Numbered from the stretch's first letter, positions 1 through 7,477 are shown. The stretch: 16,385 nucleotides of DNA from an uncultured bacterium (GCA_903881205.1 CAIRSC010000107.1:1-16385); one strand, 5' to 3'. Numbers and translations are program-made. The notes: a model not told the origin generated them from the letters alone.

Positions 1-2208
1 CTTGATCTGCTCGATCAGCGGATCTGCCTGTGCCGCGATCGACGGATTATACTTTTCTGCTGCCTGCAGTGCAGCTATTGCTACGGCGCGATTGCCCAGC
101 TGATATTCGAGTGCCGCATAGGTGAAGTATGCCTGCAGATCGCTCGGAGTCGCTGCAATGTGCGCCTGCCAGATAGCGGCGGCTTTCGCGTATTCCTTGC
201 GCGCGACGTATGCGCCCAAGATGCGAGGATCAGCTGCCGTATCGCTCTGTATCGCCGGAGCGAGCAATTCATCAGCGATTGCGTCCTGCCCTGTCTGAAT
301 CGCTACCGCCGCGTAGAGAATGCGCGCCTGCGTGAAATCCGTATCGAGTTCAAAGGCCGTCTTGAATGCAGCGAGTGCGCCGGCATTATTGCCCTGCGCG
401 AGTGCGGTCTGCCCCATCTGGAAATAGATCGTCTGTTTGCGCGCAGATAGCTGATGCGCCTGTTCGAACGCTGCCGCGGCATCCGCATTGTCCCCGACCG
501 ATCCGTAAATAATCCCGAGGAAGAGCGGGAATCGTGCATCCAGCGGTGATGCTGCCGCCTGCGCCTGCATCTGCTCGACGGATGTTTGATAGAACTGCTG
601 CTTCACATCGTTGGAAATACCCGTCGCAGAGGCGATCTGCGACGTCCCCTGGGCAAGCTGTTCGCGCACTTCCTGAGTCCCGAATGAGCCGTACGCTGCC
701 GCCTGTTTGAAATAGTTGAGATTATCGAGCGGCGTTGCCTGCGGCGCGATCGCTTTCAGAAGCGTGCGATTCTGTGCAATTGCTTGCTCATTGACCAGCC
801 AGACAGCACTGCCGGCGATGAGCACGGCAGCGAGCACGAGATACGGCAGTGCCGAGTACTCGAGTGGATTGTTTTTTGGGATCGCCGGAGCCGCTTCATT
901 GGAAGCCGCGCGCCATACGATGAATGCAAGAATCGTACCGAACCATATATAGCTCGTTACGTTGTCGAAAACCGTCAGATTGTGGATGAAATAACCGGCA
1001 AGCAGACCCGTGAGAATACTTCCCTCTCCCACGCTAAATGCGCGATTCCCTTTTGTATTTTTGCGCCAGAGCGCCCACACGGCAGCGAAGAAGATCGAGA
1101 GGTAGCTGAGCAATCCCAGTGTCCCGCCCGCGATCCACCAGTCGAAGATAATATTGTGCACGCGATCAAACCACGGCTCCTGCGCATACATGCGCGGATC
1201 GTAGTATTTATCGAAGACGATCGCGTAGTTCTCCTGACCCCAGCCGAAGACCGGACGCTCCTTCACACCCTGTAGCGCGATTCCCATATTGAGGAAGCGC
1301 GCACTGATCGTATTGTCGCTCAGCGATATGCTCGCGAGGCGGTCGAGGAAGCCCACGCTCTTCACGAATGCAGTATCCTTGGCGAGCTTGAGCCCGCCGC
1401 CGAGGACCGCGAGCACGATAAGCGTGACGACGGTATACGAGCGCACCTGTTTCGTCCCCTGCAAGACCGCATATATAAGGAGTGCGAGCACTCCACCGCC
1501 GACGAGGCCGAGCATGGTCCCGCGCGTACCGGTGAAGAAGAGTGCGATCGTATCGAGTACGATCACGGTACCGTACCAGAGCGATATGCCGGCACGCTCG
1601 CCCTTCGAGCGTTCGTTCCACGACTGTAGCCAGAGCAATGCCGCGACGAAAATACAGAAGAGCATGTATACGGCGAGGTAGATCGGATTGCCGAATGTCG
1701 CGTCGATACGTGCCATGAGTCCCGAGGTCCCACCTTCACCGAGTGCTGCCTTGCCCATGATCTGGAACAAGCCGTCGATCGTGAGGAAGACCGAGACGAT
1801 GAGATTGAGCTGGAAGAGTCGGCGCCAAAGCATCTCCGCGCGCATCACACTCGCCGCGACCACGGTATACACAAGAAGATGTGCGATCGTGACCCAGCCA
1901 TCCATGCGCTCAAAGTTGCTCCAGAAGCTCTTGAACGGGTTCACCCCCTGCGCATCGGCGATCGCCATGATCAGCACAAAAAGCGCGAAGGCACCGAGCA
2001 CCCAGGAGCGCTGCGGACGATACTTTGCCGACACGAGCGAGAGTGCCAGCCACGCCCCGGCAATGATCTCGACGATCATGCGGAATGCGAAGTTCTTGCC
2101 CGTGATATAGGGGAAAAAGAGCGATGTCGTTACTAAAAGGCAGACGAACGGGAGCAAGAATACACCCCCCAAAACGATATAACGCAGCGTCTTTTCAAGA
2201 GTTGTCAT
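1..2208 (-). CDS. O-antigen ligase/polymerase family membrane protein with C-terminal TPR repeats (C-terminus cut by window edge)
   Basis: I read 736 codons with no stop before the window edge. The first ~420 residues are a polytopic membrane domain (about ten hydrophobic segments) with the Wzy_C hallmarks: FTGTRG around Arg229, KERPVFGWG around Arg318 and DRVHN with His351; equivalent Arg and His residues matter in WaaL. A last membrane segment near residue 465 is followed by a soluble Ala-rich region, and from about residue 545 by TPR-like helical pairs up to the edge. The family transfers or polymerises undecaprenyl-linked glycans on the outer face of the membrane; ligase, polymerase and PglL-type protein O-glycosylation cannot be told apart here. 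I start at 2208 rather than the in-frame ATG at 2217, because the latter lies inside a good -10 hexamer ending exactly 7 bases before 2208. It follows the nucleotidyltransferase gene after 36 bases. Confident in family, not in the exact reaction. Confidence 0.88.
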   Translation of the reverse strand, partial: MTTLEKTLRYIVLGGVFLLPFVCLLVTTSLFFPYITGKNFAFRMIVEIIAGAWLALSLVSAKYRPQRSWVLGAFALFVLIMAIADAQGVNPFKSFWSNFERMDGWVTIAHLLVYTVVAASVMRAEMLWRRLFQLNLIVSVFLTIDGLFQIMGKAALGEGGTSGLMARIDATFGNPIYLAVYMLFCIFVAALLWLQSWNERSKGERAGISLWYGTVIVLDTIALFFTGTRGTMLGLVGGGVLALLIYAVLQGTKQVRSYTVVTLIVLAVLGGGLKLAKDTAFVKSVGFLDRLASISLSDNTISARFLNMGIALQGVKERPVFGWGQENYAIVFDKYYDPRMYAQEPWFDRVHNIIFDWWIAGGTLGLLSYLSIFFAAVWALWRKNTKGNRAFSVGEGSILTGLLAGYFIHNLTVFDNVTSYIWFGTILAFIVWRAASNEAAPAIPKNNPLEYSALPYLVLAAVLIAGSAVWLVNEQAIAQNRTLLKAIAPQATPLDNLNYFKQAAAYGSFGTQEVREQLAQGTSQIASATGISNDVKQQFYQTSVEQMQAQAAASPLDARFPLFLGIIYGSVGDNADAAAAFEQAHQLSARKQTIYFQMGQTALAQGNNAGALAAFKTAFELDTDFTQARILYAAVAIQTGQDAIADELLAPAIQSDTAADPRILGAYVARKEYAKAAAIWQAHIAATPSDLQAYFTYAALEYQLGNRAVAIAALQAAEKYNPSIAAQADPLIEQIK

Positions 2209-2215
2209 GGCCGAC

Positions 2216-2244
2216 ATTCTATCACGGCCCGCATCCCGAGTCAG
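2216..2244 (-). promoter_or_regulatory. Promoter of the ligase gene, apparently leaderless
   Basis: On the minus strand there is CTGACT (2239-2244), a 17-base spacer and TAGAAT (2216-2221), with TGA directly upstream of the hexamer (extended -10). Seven bases separate TAGAAT from the ATG at 2208, so transcription would begin at or next to the start codon. No Shine-Dalgarno sequence is present. This is the best -35/-10 pair in the window. Confidence 0.6.
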
Positions 2245-2712
2245 TTAGGACGTACGTCGCTTTCCGGCCTTCTCAGAACGGGCCTTTTCGATAAGCCATG
2301 AGGATGATTGGACCTTTCCGCCCCCTACGTTGAACACCATTCGTATCTCGAGCTCCCTGCACACGACCGATTCCGGAATGTCCGCGATATTCTTCCGATC
2401 ACCTCCATTGGCGAATGTGGCGGGGCGCAGGGCCTTGAGCGCCTTGGCCACACTGCGATCCGCATCCCCTTTCTTATGCTTTGTGATATACACCTTGTCC
2501 ACGAACGGAAAGGCCGAGATGATTTCGGCACGTTCCTTTTCTGGCATAAAAGCGGAACCCTTCTTATCGCGAAGCCAGTTGTCATTATTGAGAATCACCA
2601 CCAGCTTCTCGCCAAGTGCGCGAGCCTTTTTGAACATCCTCAGGTGCCCGACATGGATCGGATCGAATCCGCCGGATACTGCCACCCACCCCGCCTTGGT
2701 TTTCATAATCAT
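2245..2712 (-). CDS. Cytidylyltransferase-like nucleotidyltransferase
   Basis: A 155-residue, single-domain protein of the HxGH nucleotidyltransferase superfamily. The nucleotide-binding loop GGFDPIHVGH is at residues 14-23 (HVGH 20-23), and an SSSxxIEKAR segment at 136-145 matches the second family motif near the C-terminus. The family joins a CTP- or ATP-derived nucleotide to a phosphorylated small molecule; relatives include TagD (CDP-glycerol), the HldE C-terminal domain (ADP-heptose) and CoaD/NadD. The substrate cannot be read from sequence. Its place between a flippase and a ligase suggests activation of a glycan component, but a cofactor role is possible. There is no heptose kinase or isomerase in the window, so I do not call it HldE. 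The start may be the first ATG or the third codon (2706); neither has a ribosome binding site. Confidence 0.82.
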   Translation of the reverse strand: MIMKTKAGWVAVSGGFDPIHVGHLRMFKKARALGEKLVVILNNDNWLRDKKGSAFMPEKERAEIISAFPFVDKVYITKHKKGDADRSVAKALKALRPATFANGGDRKNIADIPESVVCRELEIRMVFNVGGGKVQSSSWLIEKARSEKAGKRRTS

Positions 2713-2716
2713 GGCC

Positions 2717-2725
2717 AGTCTAGCA
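2717..2725 (-). promoter_or_regulatory. Weak candidate -10 element for the nucleotidyltransferase gene
   Basis: The minus strand reads TGC then TAGACT, an extended -10 with four of six consensus bases, 4 bases before the first ATG and 10 before the ATG at 2706. No convincing -35. It sits back to back with the flippase promoter in a 35-base divergent gap. Confidence 0.3.
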
Positions 2726-2743
2726 AGGTAGGTACGAACGCGC

Positions 2744-2749
2744 TACGAT
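2744..2749 (+). promoter_or_regulatory. Candidate -10 element for the flippase gene
   Basis: TACGAT ends 7 bases before the ATG at 2757 (fourth codon of the longest reading). If it is real, the mRNA is leaderless from 2757 and the ATG at 2748 overlaps the promoter. There is no extended TGn and no good -35, so the case rests on spacing shared with other genes in the window. Confidence 0.35.
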
Positions 2750-4016
2750 GAGCCGCATGTTCGACCGCGCCAAATCATCAGCCGTCAGCGCATTGCGCTG
2801 GAGCGAGAAATACACCAAAACCGATATGGTGTACCTCGCCCAGGGAGGATTCTGGCTCATAGCCCGCCAGGTGGGAGCAATAATCATCTCGCTTGGACTT
2901 GCCGTCTTCTTTGGCCACTTCGCGACTCAAGATACGTACGGAAATTACAAATATATTATTGATGTGAGCTTTCTGTTGACCACCATTTCCCTCTCGGGCC
3001 TCACTACTGCGGTTACGCGGGCGGCGGCAAGGGGCGACGGCGGAGGTTTGCGACAAGGATTCACATTGAGTATGCGCTGGAGCTGGGGCATTATCCTGAT
3101 CGGTTTTATTACGAGCCTCTATTACTTTTATCTTGGCAACAATTTTGTGGGAATCGGCCTCGCTCTTGCAGCTGCGACACTTCCGCTCATTAGCGGACTC
3201 TCACTTTATGACTCATTCCTGATAGGTCTCAAGGAATTCCGTTTGAGCTCGCTGTATTCAATCGGCTCACTCGCATTCACAGCCCTTTCGCTTATTGCGA
3301 CACTACTCTTTGTTTCTCAGCGCGCGATAGTTCTTGTCGCCGTGTACTTCATTACAAATCTTATGACGGACGCTCTTTGGTATATCCTTTCACTGCGGAA
3401 GGCTCAAAATGCTAGCCAGGATCCCGAAATGCTTCATTACGGATTCCACCTAAGCCTTATGGGCGTCATTGGAACAATTGCGGACAAGATCGACTCAATT
3501 ATTGTATTTTCTCTCCTTGGTCCCGCACAGCTCGCAGTCTATTTGTATGCAATCGCGATCCCGGAACAGATCAAGGGGCTTCTCAAGAATATCGGAACGC
3601 TGGGGACGCCGGCTTTTGCTCGCCGATCGCTCTCCGAGATAAAGAGTAATATCTGGAATCGGATACTTCTTCTTTCGTTGGGCACCCTAGGCGTTATGTG
3701 CGTGTACGCTCTCATGACCCCTTTCATATTCAAAATATTCTTCCCTGTATATATATCCTCAATACCCTATTCACAAATATATGCATTTTCTATCGTATTT
3801 AGTGGCATCGTCCCGATCATGAGCATCTTTCAGGCCCATAAAAATGTGAGGGAATTGTACATTGTCTCAAATGTCGGCCCGATCCTCTTGATTATTATTT
3901 TCCCCATTTTTACTGCGTACTGGGGAATCTCGGGGGCAATCATCAGTCAGGTAGTCTACCGCTTCGTAACAACAAGCGTTGCTATTTTTCTTTTTCTCCG
4001 ACTTAAGCAGTTATAG
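2748..4016 (+). CDS. Wzx-type polysaccharide flippase (oligosaccharide transporter)
   Basis: A 422-residue, very hydrophobic protein with about 12 membrane-spanning segments and short polar loops, the size and layout of the MOP/MATE-like polysaccharide export family (Polysacc_synt). The N-terminal part, from about residue 30 (YLAQGGFWLIARQ), followed by a loop with FGHFATQDTYGNYKY, resembles Wzx proteins in other bacteria. It would flip the finished undecaprenyl-linked repeat unit to the outer face for the Wzy/WaaL-like protein encoded on its left. It is plus-strand, divergent from the nucleotidyltransferase gene and convergent with a methyltransferase gene only 9 bases beyond its stop. Its second half is notably AT-rich (one 60-base line near 3721 has 16 G/C), unlike the flanks. 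The start may be 2757 instead (three codons shorter), see the -10 element. Confidence 0.92.
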   Translation: MSRMFDRAKSSAVSALRWSEKYTKTDMVYLAQGGFWLIARQVGAIIISLGLAVFFGHFATQDTYGNYKYIIDVSFLLTTISLSGLTTAVTRAAARGDGGGLRQGFTLSMRWSWGIILIGFITSLYYFYLGNNFVGIGLALAAATLPLISGLSLYDSFLIGLKEFRLSSLYSIGSLAFTALSLIATLLFVSQRAIVLVAVYFITNLMTDALWYILSLRKAQNASQDPEMLHYGFHLSLMGVIGTIADKIDSIIVFSLLGPAQLAVYLYAIAIPEQIKGLLKNIGTLGTPAFARRSLSEIKSNIWNRILLLSLGTLGVMCVYALMTPFIFKIFFPVYISSIPYSQIYAFSIVFSGIVPIMSIFQAHKNVRELYIVSNVGPILLIIIFPIFTAYWGISGAIISQVVYRFVTTSVAIFLFLRLKQL

Positions 4017-4030
4017 AGATGATAATTATC
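4017..4030. other. Nine-base convergent junction with a small palindrome
   Basis: The flippase and methyltransferase genes end tail to tail. The 10-base perfect palindrome GATAATTATC (4021-4030) covers the methyltransferase stop codon. It has no GC stem, loop or U-tract, so I do not call it a terminator. Confidence 0.4.
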
Positions 4031-4700
4031 GTAAGGTCACTTTTGCAAAACTAATATCCAACCGACCGAATTCATCGTTATCAAATGAATCGACAATCGG
4101 CAAAACTTCAACGTTATATACCGCGCGATCCAATGAATCTATAAGGAGTTTGCATCCTGCGTCGGAGCGATTCCGCCAATAATCATCGAAAATTACTATG
4201 GTAGTGGCGTGCATAAGCTTTGAGACCGCATTCCAATCGCTTGAGATAGTGTCTACGTGATGACCGCCGTCAATAAAAACAAAATCCATCTTGGGTAGCG
4301 TGAGGATTTCCTTCGGAAGAGTGTCCTTAGTATTTCCCGGATACAAATGGATCTCGGCTCCCGATTTTTCAAGTTTTAATCGAACGTCTGCCATGGAAGG
4401 CGGTCGTTTTGATACCTCATCCAGAAAGACTTGATCCGTCATTTGTTCAAAGAGATCAAACCCATAATATGCAATATTGCTCTCTGGGGATGCTTTGTGT
4501 GCAGTGTCGATCATCTGTAGGGCCCGCTCTCCATTCCACGTTCCTACCTCCAGAATTTTTGCTGCATGCGTTAGATTTATCGATTCAAACAAGTAACGAT
4601 AGCGGCGTGGCTTGCGAAACATATCGTAGTAAAGATTGGCAACCGGCACATAAAGGGGGCGTAAGTATACTTTTATTGTTTCGGGAATCATAAGGATCAT
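4026..4700 (-). CDS. Class I SAM-dependent methyltransferase (TylF/MycF- or Methyltransf_24-like)
   Basis: 224 residues with a Rossmann methyltransferase fold. The SAM-binding glycine motif is EVGTWNG at 51-57, an acidic residue sits at the end of strand 2 (GFDLFE, 80-85), and FIDGGHH (142-148) plus FDDYW (171-175) supply the acidic residues that bind a divalent metal in TylF/MycF-type sugar O-methyltransferases. The likely job is O-methylation of a sugar in the glycan or its nucleotide precursor; the acceptor cannot be assigned. It starts one base after the cupin stop (TAAAATG), so the two are probably translationally coupled and driven by the cupin promoter. The residues before 45 form a basic, aromatic N-terminal helix. 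ATG at 4691 is an alternative start. Fold is secure, substrate is inference. Confidence 0.85.
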   Translation of the reverse strand: MILMIPETIKVYLRPLYVPVANLYYDMFRKPRRYRYLFESINLTHAAKILEVGTWNGERALQMIDTAHKASPESNIAYYGFDLFEQMTDQVFLDEVSKRPPSMADVRLKLEKSGAEIHLYPGNTKDTLPKEILTLPKMDFVFIDGGHHVDTISSDWNAVSKLMHATTIVIFDDYWRNRSDAGCKLLIDSLDRAVYNVEVLPIVDSFDNDEFGRLDISFAKVTLR

Positions 4701-4701
4701 T

Positions 4702-5091
4702 TTATACAGCCGCTACGCGGATCGTGTCGGACTCATACCCATCGTCAGTCCGCGATAAGGTTACTATATCGAGCATTTCCGCATCTGTTCTTGCCTTGTA
4801 TGTATGAATAACCTCCGGAGGGATACGCGATAACGTGCCCGGGACAAGAATATCAACCTTTCTGTCTGAACCGTCGACATTTGAGGTTATGAGCTCGAGC
4901 TCACCCTTTAGAACATAGGAATATTGAACTGACTTCTTGTGATAGTGATTCCCTCTAATAGCGCCCGCAGAAAACGTCACCATCCCCACATGACCTACCT
5001 GCTCTTCAACGAGGTCATAAATGGATCCTCGATCGTCAGTATGAACAGGATCTATCTTTGTATTACTAACCTTGCTTCTTAAAATATCCAT
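4702..5091 (-). CDS. Small cupin protein, candidate sugar-nucleotide isomerase/epimerase
   Basis: 129 residues, a single cupin barrel. It opens with TDDRGSIYDL (18-27), an element that resembles the start of both FdtA/WxcM ketoisomerases and RmlC epimerases. The first cupin motif is GAIRGNHYH (43-51, His49 and His51) followed by Gly63, and the second contains PPEVIH with His96. The usual glutamate after HxH is replaced by Gln56, so the metal site, if any, is not standard. The GAIRGNHYH segment also resembles the C-terminal cupin of CapF. Its place between a sugar C-methyltransferase and another methyltransferase suggests it acts on a keto-deoxy-sugar nucleotide or binds one; the reaction is not determined. 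It has its own strong-looking promoter, so it can be expressed apart from gmd. Confidence 0.8.
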   Translation of the reverse strand: MDILRSKVSNTKIDPVHTDDRGSIYDLVEEQVGHVGMVTFSAGAIRGNHYHKKSVQYSYVLKGELELITSNVDGSDRKVDILVPGTLSRIPPEVIHTYKARTDAEMLDIVTLSRTDDGYESDTIRVAAV

Positions 5092-5100
5092 AGTTGGCGC

Positions 5101-5109
5101 ATTTTATCA
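5101..5109 (-). promoter_or_regulatory. Extended -10 promoter of the cupin/methyltransferase pair
   Basis: The minus strand reads TGA then TAAAAT (5101-5106), five of six consensus bases with the extended TGn. It ends 9 bases before the cupin ATG, so the leader would be only 2-4 bases. It lies in a 32-base gap and its -35 region would overlap the stop of the upstream C-methyltransferase gene; no clear -35 is seen. Confidence 0.55.
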
Positions 5110-5123
5110 CAGGTGGTCCTAAA

Positions 5124-6386
5124 TTACACAATGGTAACGCGTGGTATTGGGATGATAAATTTACCGCCTTTCTCGGAGAAACACTTTAGATTTGCCATTA
5201 TCTCCGGGGCGAAATTCCACGCCAACAATAATGCGTAGTCGGGAGAATCTGTGTCTAAAATGGAATCGTTCAAGATCGGAATGTGCGTTCCCGGGGTATA
5301 TTTTCCTACCTTGAGAATATTTCGTTCGGTAACATAATCCAAGTACGTAGTATCAATGTGACAAAAGTTAAGCAGTGTATTTCCCTTTGCCGGAGCGGAA
5401 ATTCCAATGATTCTCTTCCCCGCTCGTTTTAGGTCGGTAAGCAAAGTGAGCAACTCAATTCTCTGCGCTTTCGCATCCTTGCCAAAGCCCTTCAATCGCT
5501 CGATGTCATATAATCCGGCCGCTATCTCGCCGGCAATTTGCTTATCCACGCGAGCGGAAATAGTGCGAGCCCCCGGGTGCTGAACAAAATATCGCAATGT
5601 GCCTCCGTGTATTTCCTGCAGCTCAACGTCATACAGCTCTAATCCGTGAGCTTCGAAATAGCGCTTCATCGGGAGGGCAGAGAGATACCCAATGTGTTGG
5701 TGGTATATGGTGTCGTATTCAACTTTGTCGATCATCTCCATAGCACTCGGCGCCTCGATCACAATGACGCCATCGGAGGCAAGGAGCTCCCGCATCCCGT
5801 CCGTCGCACTATCAAGACTATGGATATGAGCGAACACATTCGTGCCGGTGATAACCGCTGCAGTACCTTTTTGTTCTCGAATCATCCGAGCTGTCTCGAC
5901 AGTAAAAAAATCATTGATGGTTTCGATGCCGTTTGCGTTAGCGGTTCTTGCCGCATGTTGAGCGGGATCGACGCCGAGCACGGCGAATCCCTCGTCCTTG
6001 AAACCTTGCAGGAGAACTCCCACATTACTTCCTATGTCGACCGCAAGTTTACCCTGCGGATTCGAAAGGTGCTTTGCGATTCCGGCTGCCATGTCGCGAT
6101 AGTGTGCCGTTCCCGTCTTGGTCGTAGATGACTCGTATACGTAGTTAACTCGATATAGGATCTCGGGATCAACAAAATAATCGATCTGCAGCAGTCCGCA
6201 GTCCGCACAGGATACGAGCCGTAACGGGTATAGGAACTCGATATCGCTTAATCGCTGTTCTTCCAAAAAATCGTCAGAATGCGGCTGCGACCCCAGATCA
6301 AGTACTAAGCGCAGATTGGTGCCTTTGCACATATGACAGCCGGATGCGGCATGACATTTGGCAAGCATTTCGGGAGAAAGATACAT
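5124..6386 (-). CDS. Sugar C-methyltransferase (NDP-hexose C-methyltransferase, TylC3/TcaB9 family)
   Basis: 420 residues with the three-part layout of this family: an N-terminal zinc-binding module with CxxC pairs at Cys17/Cys20 and Cys60/Cys63 (Methyltransf_13), a central SAM-binding domain with DIGSNVG at 117-123, and a C-terminal Rossmann-like domain from about residue 250 (Methyltransf_14, with GISAPAKGNTLL). Relatives (TylC3, TcaB9, NovU, CloU) add a methyl group to carbon 3 or 5 of a 4-keto-6-deoxy sugar nucleotide. His188 (VFAHIH) and Tyr229-His230-Gln231-His232 line up with the active site; most relatives I recall have YHEH, so Gln231 is a substitution. It starts 3 bases after gmd, whose product is a 4-keto-6-deoxyhexose, so GDP-4-keto-6-deoxymannose is the natural candidate substrate. 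Position of methylation is inference. Confidence 0.9.
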   Translation of the reverse strand: MYLSPEMLAKCHAASGCHMCKGTNLRLVLDLGSQPHSDDFLEEQRLSDIEFLYPLRLVSCADCGLLQIDYFVDPEILYRVNYVYESSTTKTGTAHYRDMAAGIAKHLSNPQGKLAVDIGSNVGVLLQGFKDEGFAVLGVDPAQHAARTANANGIETINDFFTVETARMIREQKGTAAVITGTNVFAHIHSLDSATDGMRELLASDGVIVIEAPSAMEMIDKVEYDTIYHQHIGYLSALPMKRYFEAHGLELYDVELQEIHGGTLRYFVQHPGARTISARVDKQIAGEIAAGLYDIERLKGFGKDAKAQRIELLTLLTDLKRAGKRIIGISAPAKGNTLLNFCHIDTTYLDYVTERNILKVGKYTPGTHIPILNDSILDTDSPDYALLLAWNFAPEIMANLKCFSEKGGKFIIPIPRVTIV

Positions 6387-6389
6387 ACA

Positions 6390-7388
6390 TTATGCTTTGT
6401 TCGCACCATGTGACATTTCTGCCTCCATAAGCGTTTGCACGAGCTGCTTAAATGTTGTCTTAGGAGTCCACCCAAGTTTTTCGCGCGCCTTGGTCGCATC
6501 ACCGCACAAGAGATCGACTTCTGCCGGCCGGAACAGGTGAGGCTCAATTTTTACGTATTGTTTCCAGTCGAGCCCTACGTATGAGAACGCTTCTACGAGG
6601 AACTCTTCTACTGAATGAGTTTCTCCGGTCGCAAGGACGAAATCGTCGGGCTCAGTGTGCTGGAGCATTCGCCACATAGCCTCCACATACTCAGGAGCGA
6701 ACCCCCAGTCGCGTTTGGCATTTATGTTTCCAAGTGGAAGTATTTCTTGAGTCCCATTCTTAATTCGTACCGCCGCTCTACATATTTTACTAGTCACGAA
6801 ATTCGGTCCACGTCTTGGAGATTCATGATTGAAGAGAATACCGTTGGAAATGAACATCCCGTAGGATTCTCGGTAGTTCTTGCACATCCAATATGCATAC
6901 GCTTTTGAGACAGCATACGGGCTTCGCGGATAGAATGGGGTGGTTTCTTTCTGAGGAGTTTCTATGACTTTGCCGTAAAGTTCCGAACTCGACGCCTGGT
7001 AGATACGAGTATCGGTAAGCCCGTTGTTTCTGACTGACTCGATCACGCGAAGCGCTCCGAGACCCGTAACATCACTCGTATACTCGGGAACATCAAAGCT
7101 GACCCTAACATCGCTCATCGCAGCAAGGTTATAGATCTCATGGGGTTTTGATTCTCGGACGATACGATCTACTGAAGAGAAATCACTTAGATCGCCGTAG
7201 TGCAGGATGATATTTTTATGACGTGGAATAAAATCGTCCGCACTGGCCCCCACATCGGATCCGATGTAGTACCGGCTTGAACGACGGACCATGCCGTGCA
7301 CCTCATAGCCCTTCTGGATCAAAAGTTCTGCAAGATAGGACCCGTCCTGTCCTGAAATACCGGTAATAAGGGCCCGCTTTGTTTCCAT
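6390..7388 (-). CDS. gmd: GDP-mannose 4,6-dehydratase
   Basis: 332 residues, an extended SDR. It has the NADP-binding GISGQDG at 10-16, RRSS at 35-38, the family segment YNLAAMSDVRVSF around 86-98, catalytic SSSE (Ser134, Glu136) and YAVSK (Tyr158, Lys162). NHESPRRGPNFVT is the GDP-mannose dehydratase signature that separates it from dTDP-glucose dehydratases, and KRDWGFAPEYVEAMW is also typical. It converts GDP-D-mannose to GDP-4-keto-6-deoxy-D-mannose in the cytoplasm, the branch point to GDP-fucose, rhamnose, perosamine and branched sugars. Neither fcl nor rmd follows; the next gene is a sugar C-methyltransferase, 3 bases on, which points to a branched sugar. It has no Shine-Dalgarno sequence, but a -10 hexamer lies directly upstream. 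Confidence 0.95.
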   Translation of the reverse strand: METKRALITGISGQDGSYLAELLIQKGYEVHGMVRRSSRYYIGSDVGASADDFIPRHKNIILHYGDLSDFSSVDRIVRESKPHEIYNLAAMSDVRVSFDVPEYTSDVTGLGALRVIESVRNNGLTDTRIYQASSSELYGKVIETPQKETTPFYPRSPYAVSKAYAYWMCKNYRESYGMFISNGILFNHESPRRGPNFVTSKICRAAVRIKNGTQEILPLGNINAKRDWGFAPEYVEAMWRMLQHTEPDDFVLATGETHSVEEFLVEAFSYVGLDWKQYVKIEPHLFRPAEVDLLCGDATKAREKLGWTPKTTFKQLVQTLMEAEMSHGANKA

Positions 7389-7394
7389 TTCGGG

Positions 7395-7403
7395 ATTGTA
7401 GCA
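7395..7403 (-). promoter_or_regulatory. Extended -10 promoter of gmd, apparently leaderless
   Basis: The minus strand reads TGC then TACAAT (7395-7400), five of six consensus bases with the extended TGn, ending 6 bases before the gmd ATG. TTTAGA, 18 bases further upstream (7419-7424), is a possible -35. The region is shared head to head with the SDR promoter. Confidence 0.58.
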
Positions 7404-7434
7404 TGCTCTTTTTCTTACTCTAAAGGACCGTAAA

Positions 7435-7443
7435 TGATATAGT
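7435..7443 (+). promoter_or_regulatory. Extended -10 promoter of the SDR gene
   Basis: TGA then TATAGT (7438-7443), five of six consensus bases. Transcription would begin near 7450, either at an in-frame ATA codon at 7451 or giving a ~27-base leader before the GTG at 7478. No good -35; the -35 zones of this and the gmd promoter would overlap. Confidence 0.5.
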
Positions 7444-7467
7444 TATCGGCATAAATCCTTCAAATAC

Positions 7468-7471
7468 AGGG
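7468..7471 (+). promoter_or_regulatory. Possible ribosome binding site deciding a GTG start for the SDR gene
   Basis: AGGG, six bases before the GTG at 7478. It is the only support for the GTG start; if the protein starts earlier this is simply coding sequence. Confidence 0.35.
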
Positions 7472-7477
7472 CGGATA

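Noticed and set aside
784..1275. 163-codon plus-strand open frame
   Set aside because: Lies wholly antisense to the ligase gene, whose protein has clear conserved motifs here; the translation shows no fold or motif.
1688..2110. 140-codon plus-strand open frame
   Set aside because: Antisense shadow of the ligase membrane domain, Ser/Thr/Arg-rich low-information translation.
2209..2217. ATG at 2217 as ligase start
   Set aside because: It overlaps the TAGAAT hexamer; the ATG at 2208 fits the promoter spacing better. Not excluded.
2245..2712. Calling the nucleotidyltransferase HldE or TagD
   Set aside because: The HxGH fold is clear but there is no heptose kinase domain, and the GGFDPIHVGH loop is between several sub-families.
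4021..4030. Palindrome GATAATTATC as a terminator
   Set aside because: All but two bases are A/T, there is no loop and no T-run; chance is likely.
4702..5091. Calling the cupin RmlC or FdtA
   Set aside because: It is shorter than RmlC, the metal-site glutamate is Gln56, and no dTDP-sugar genes are nearby.
5646..6131. 161-codon plus-strand open frame
   Set aside because: Antisense to the C-methyltransferase catalytic domain, no recognisable motif.
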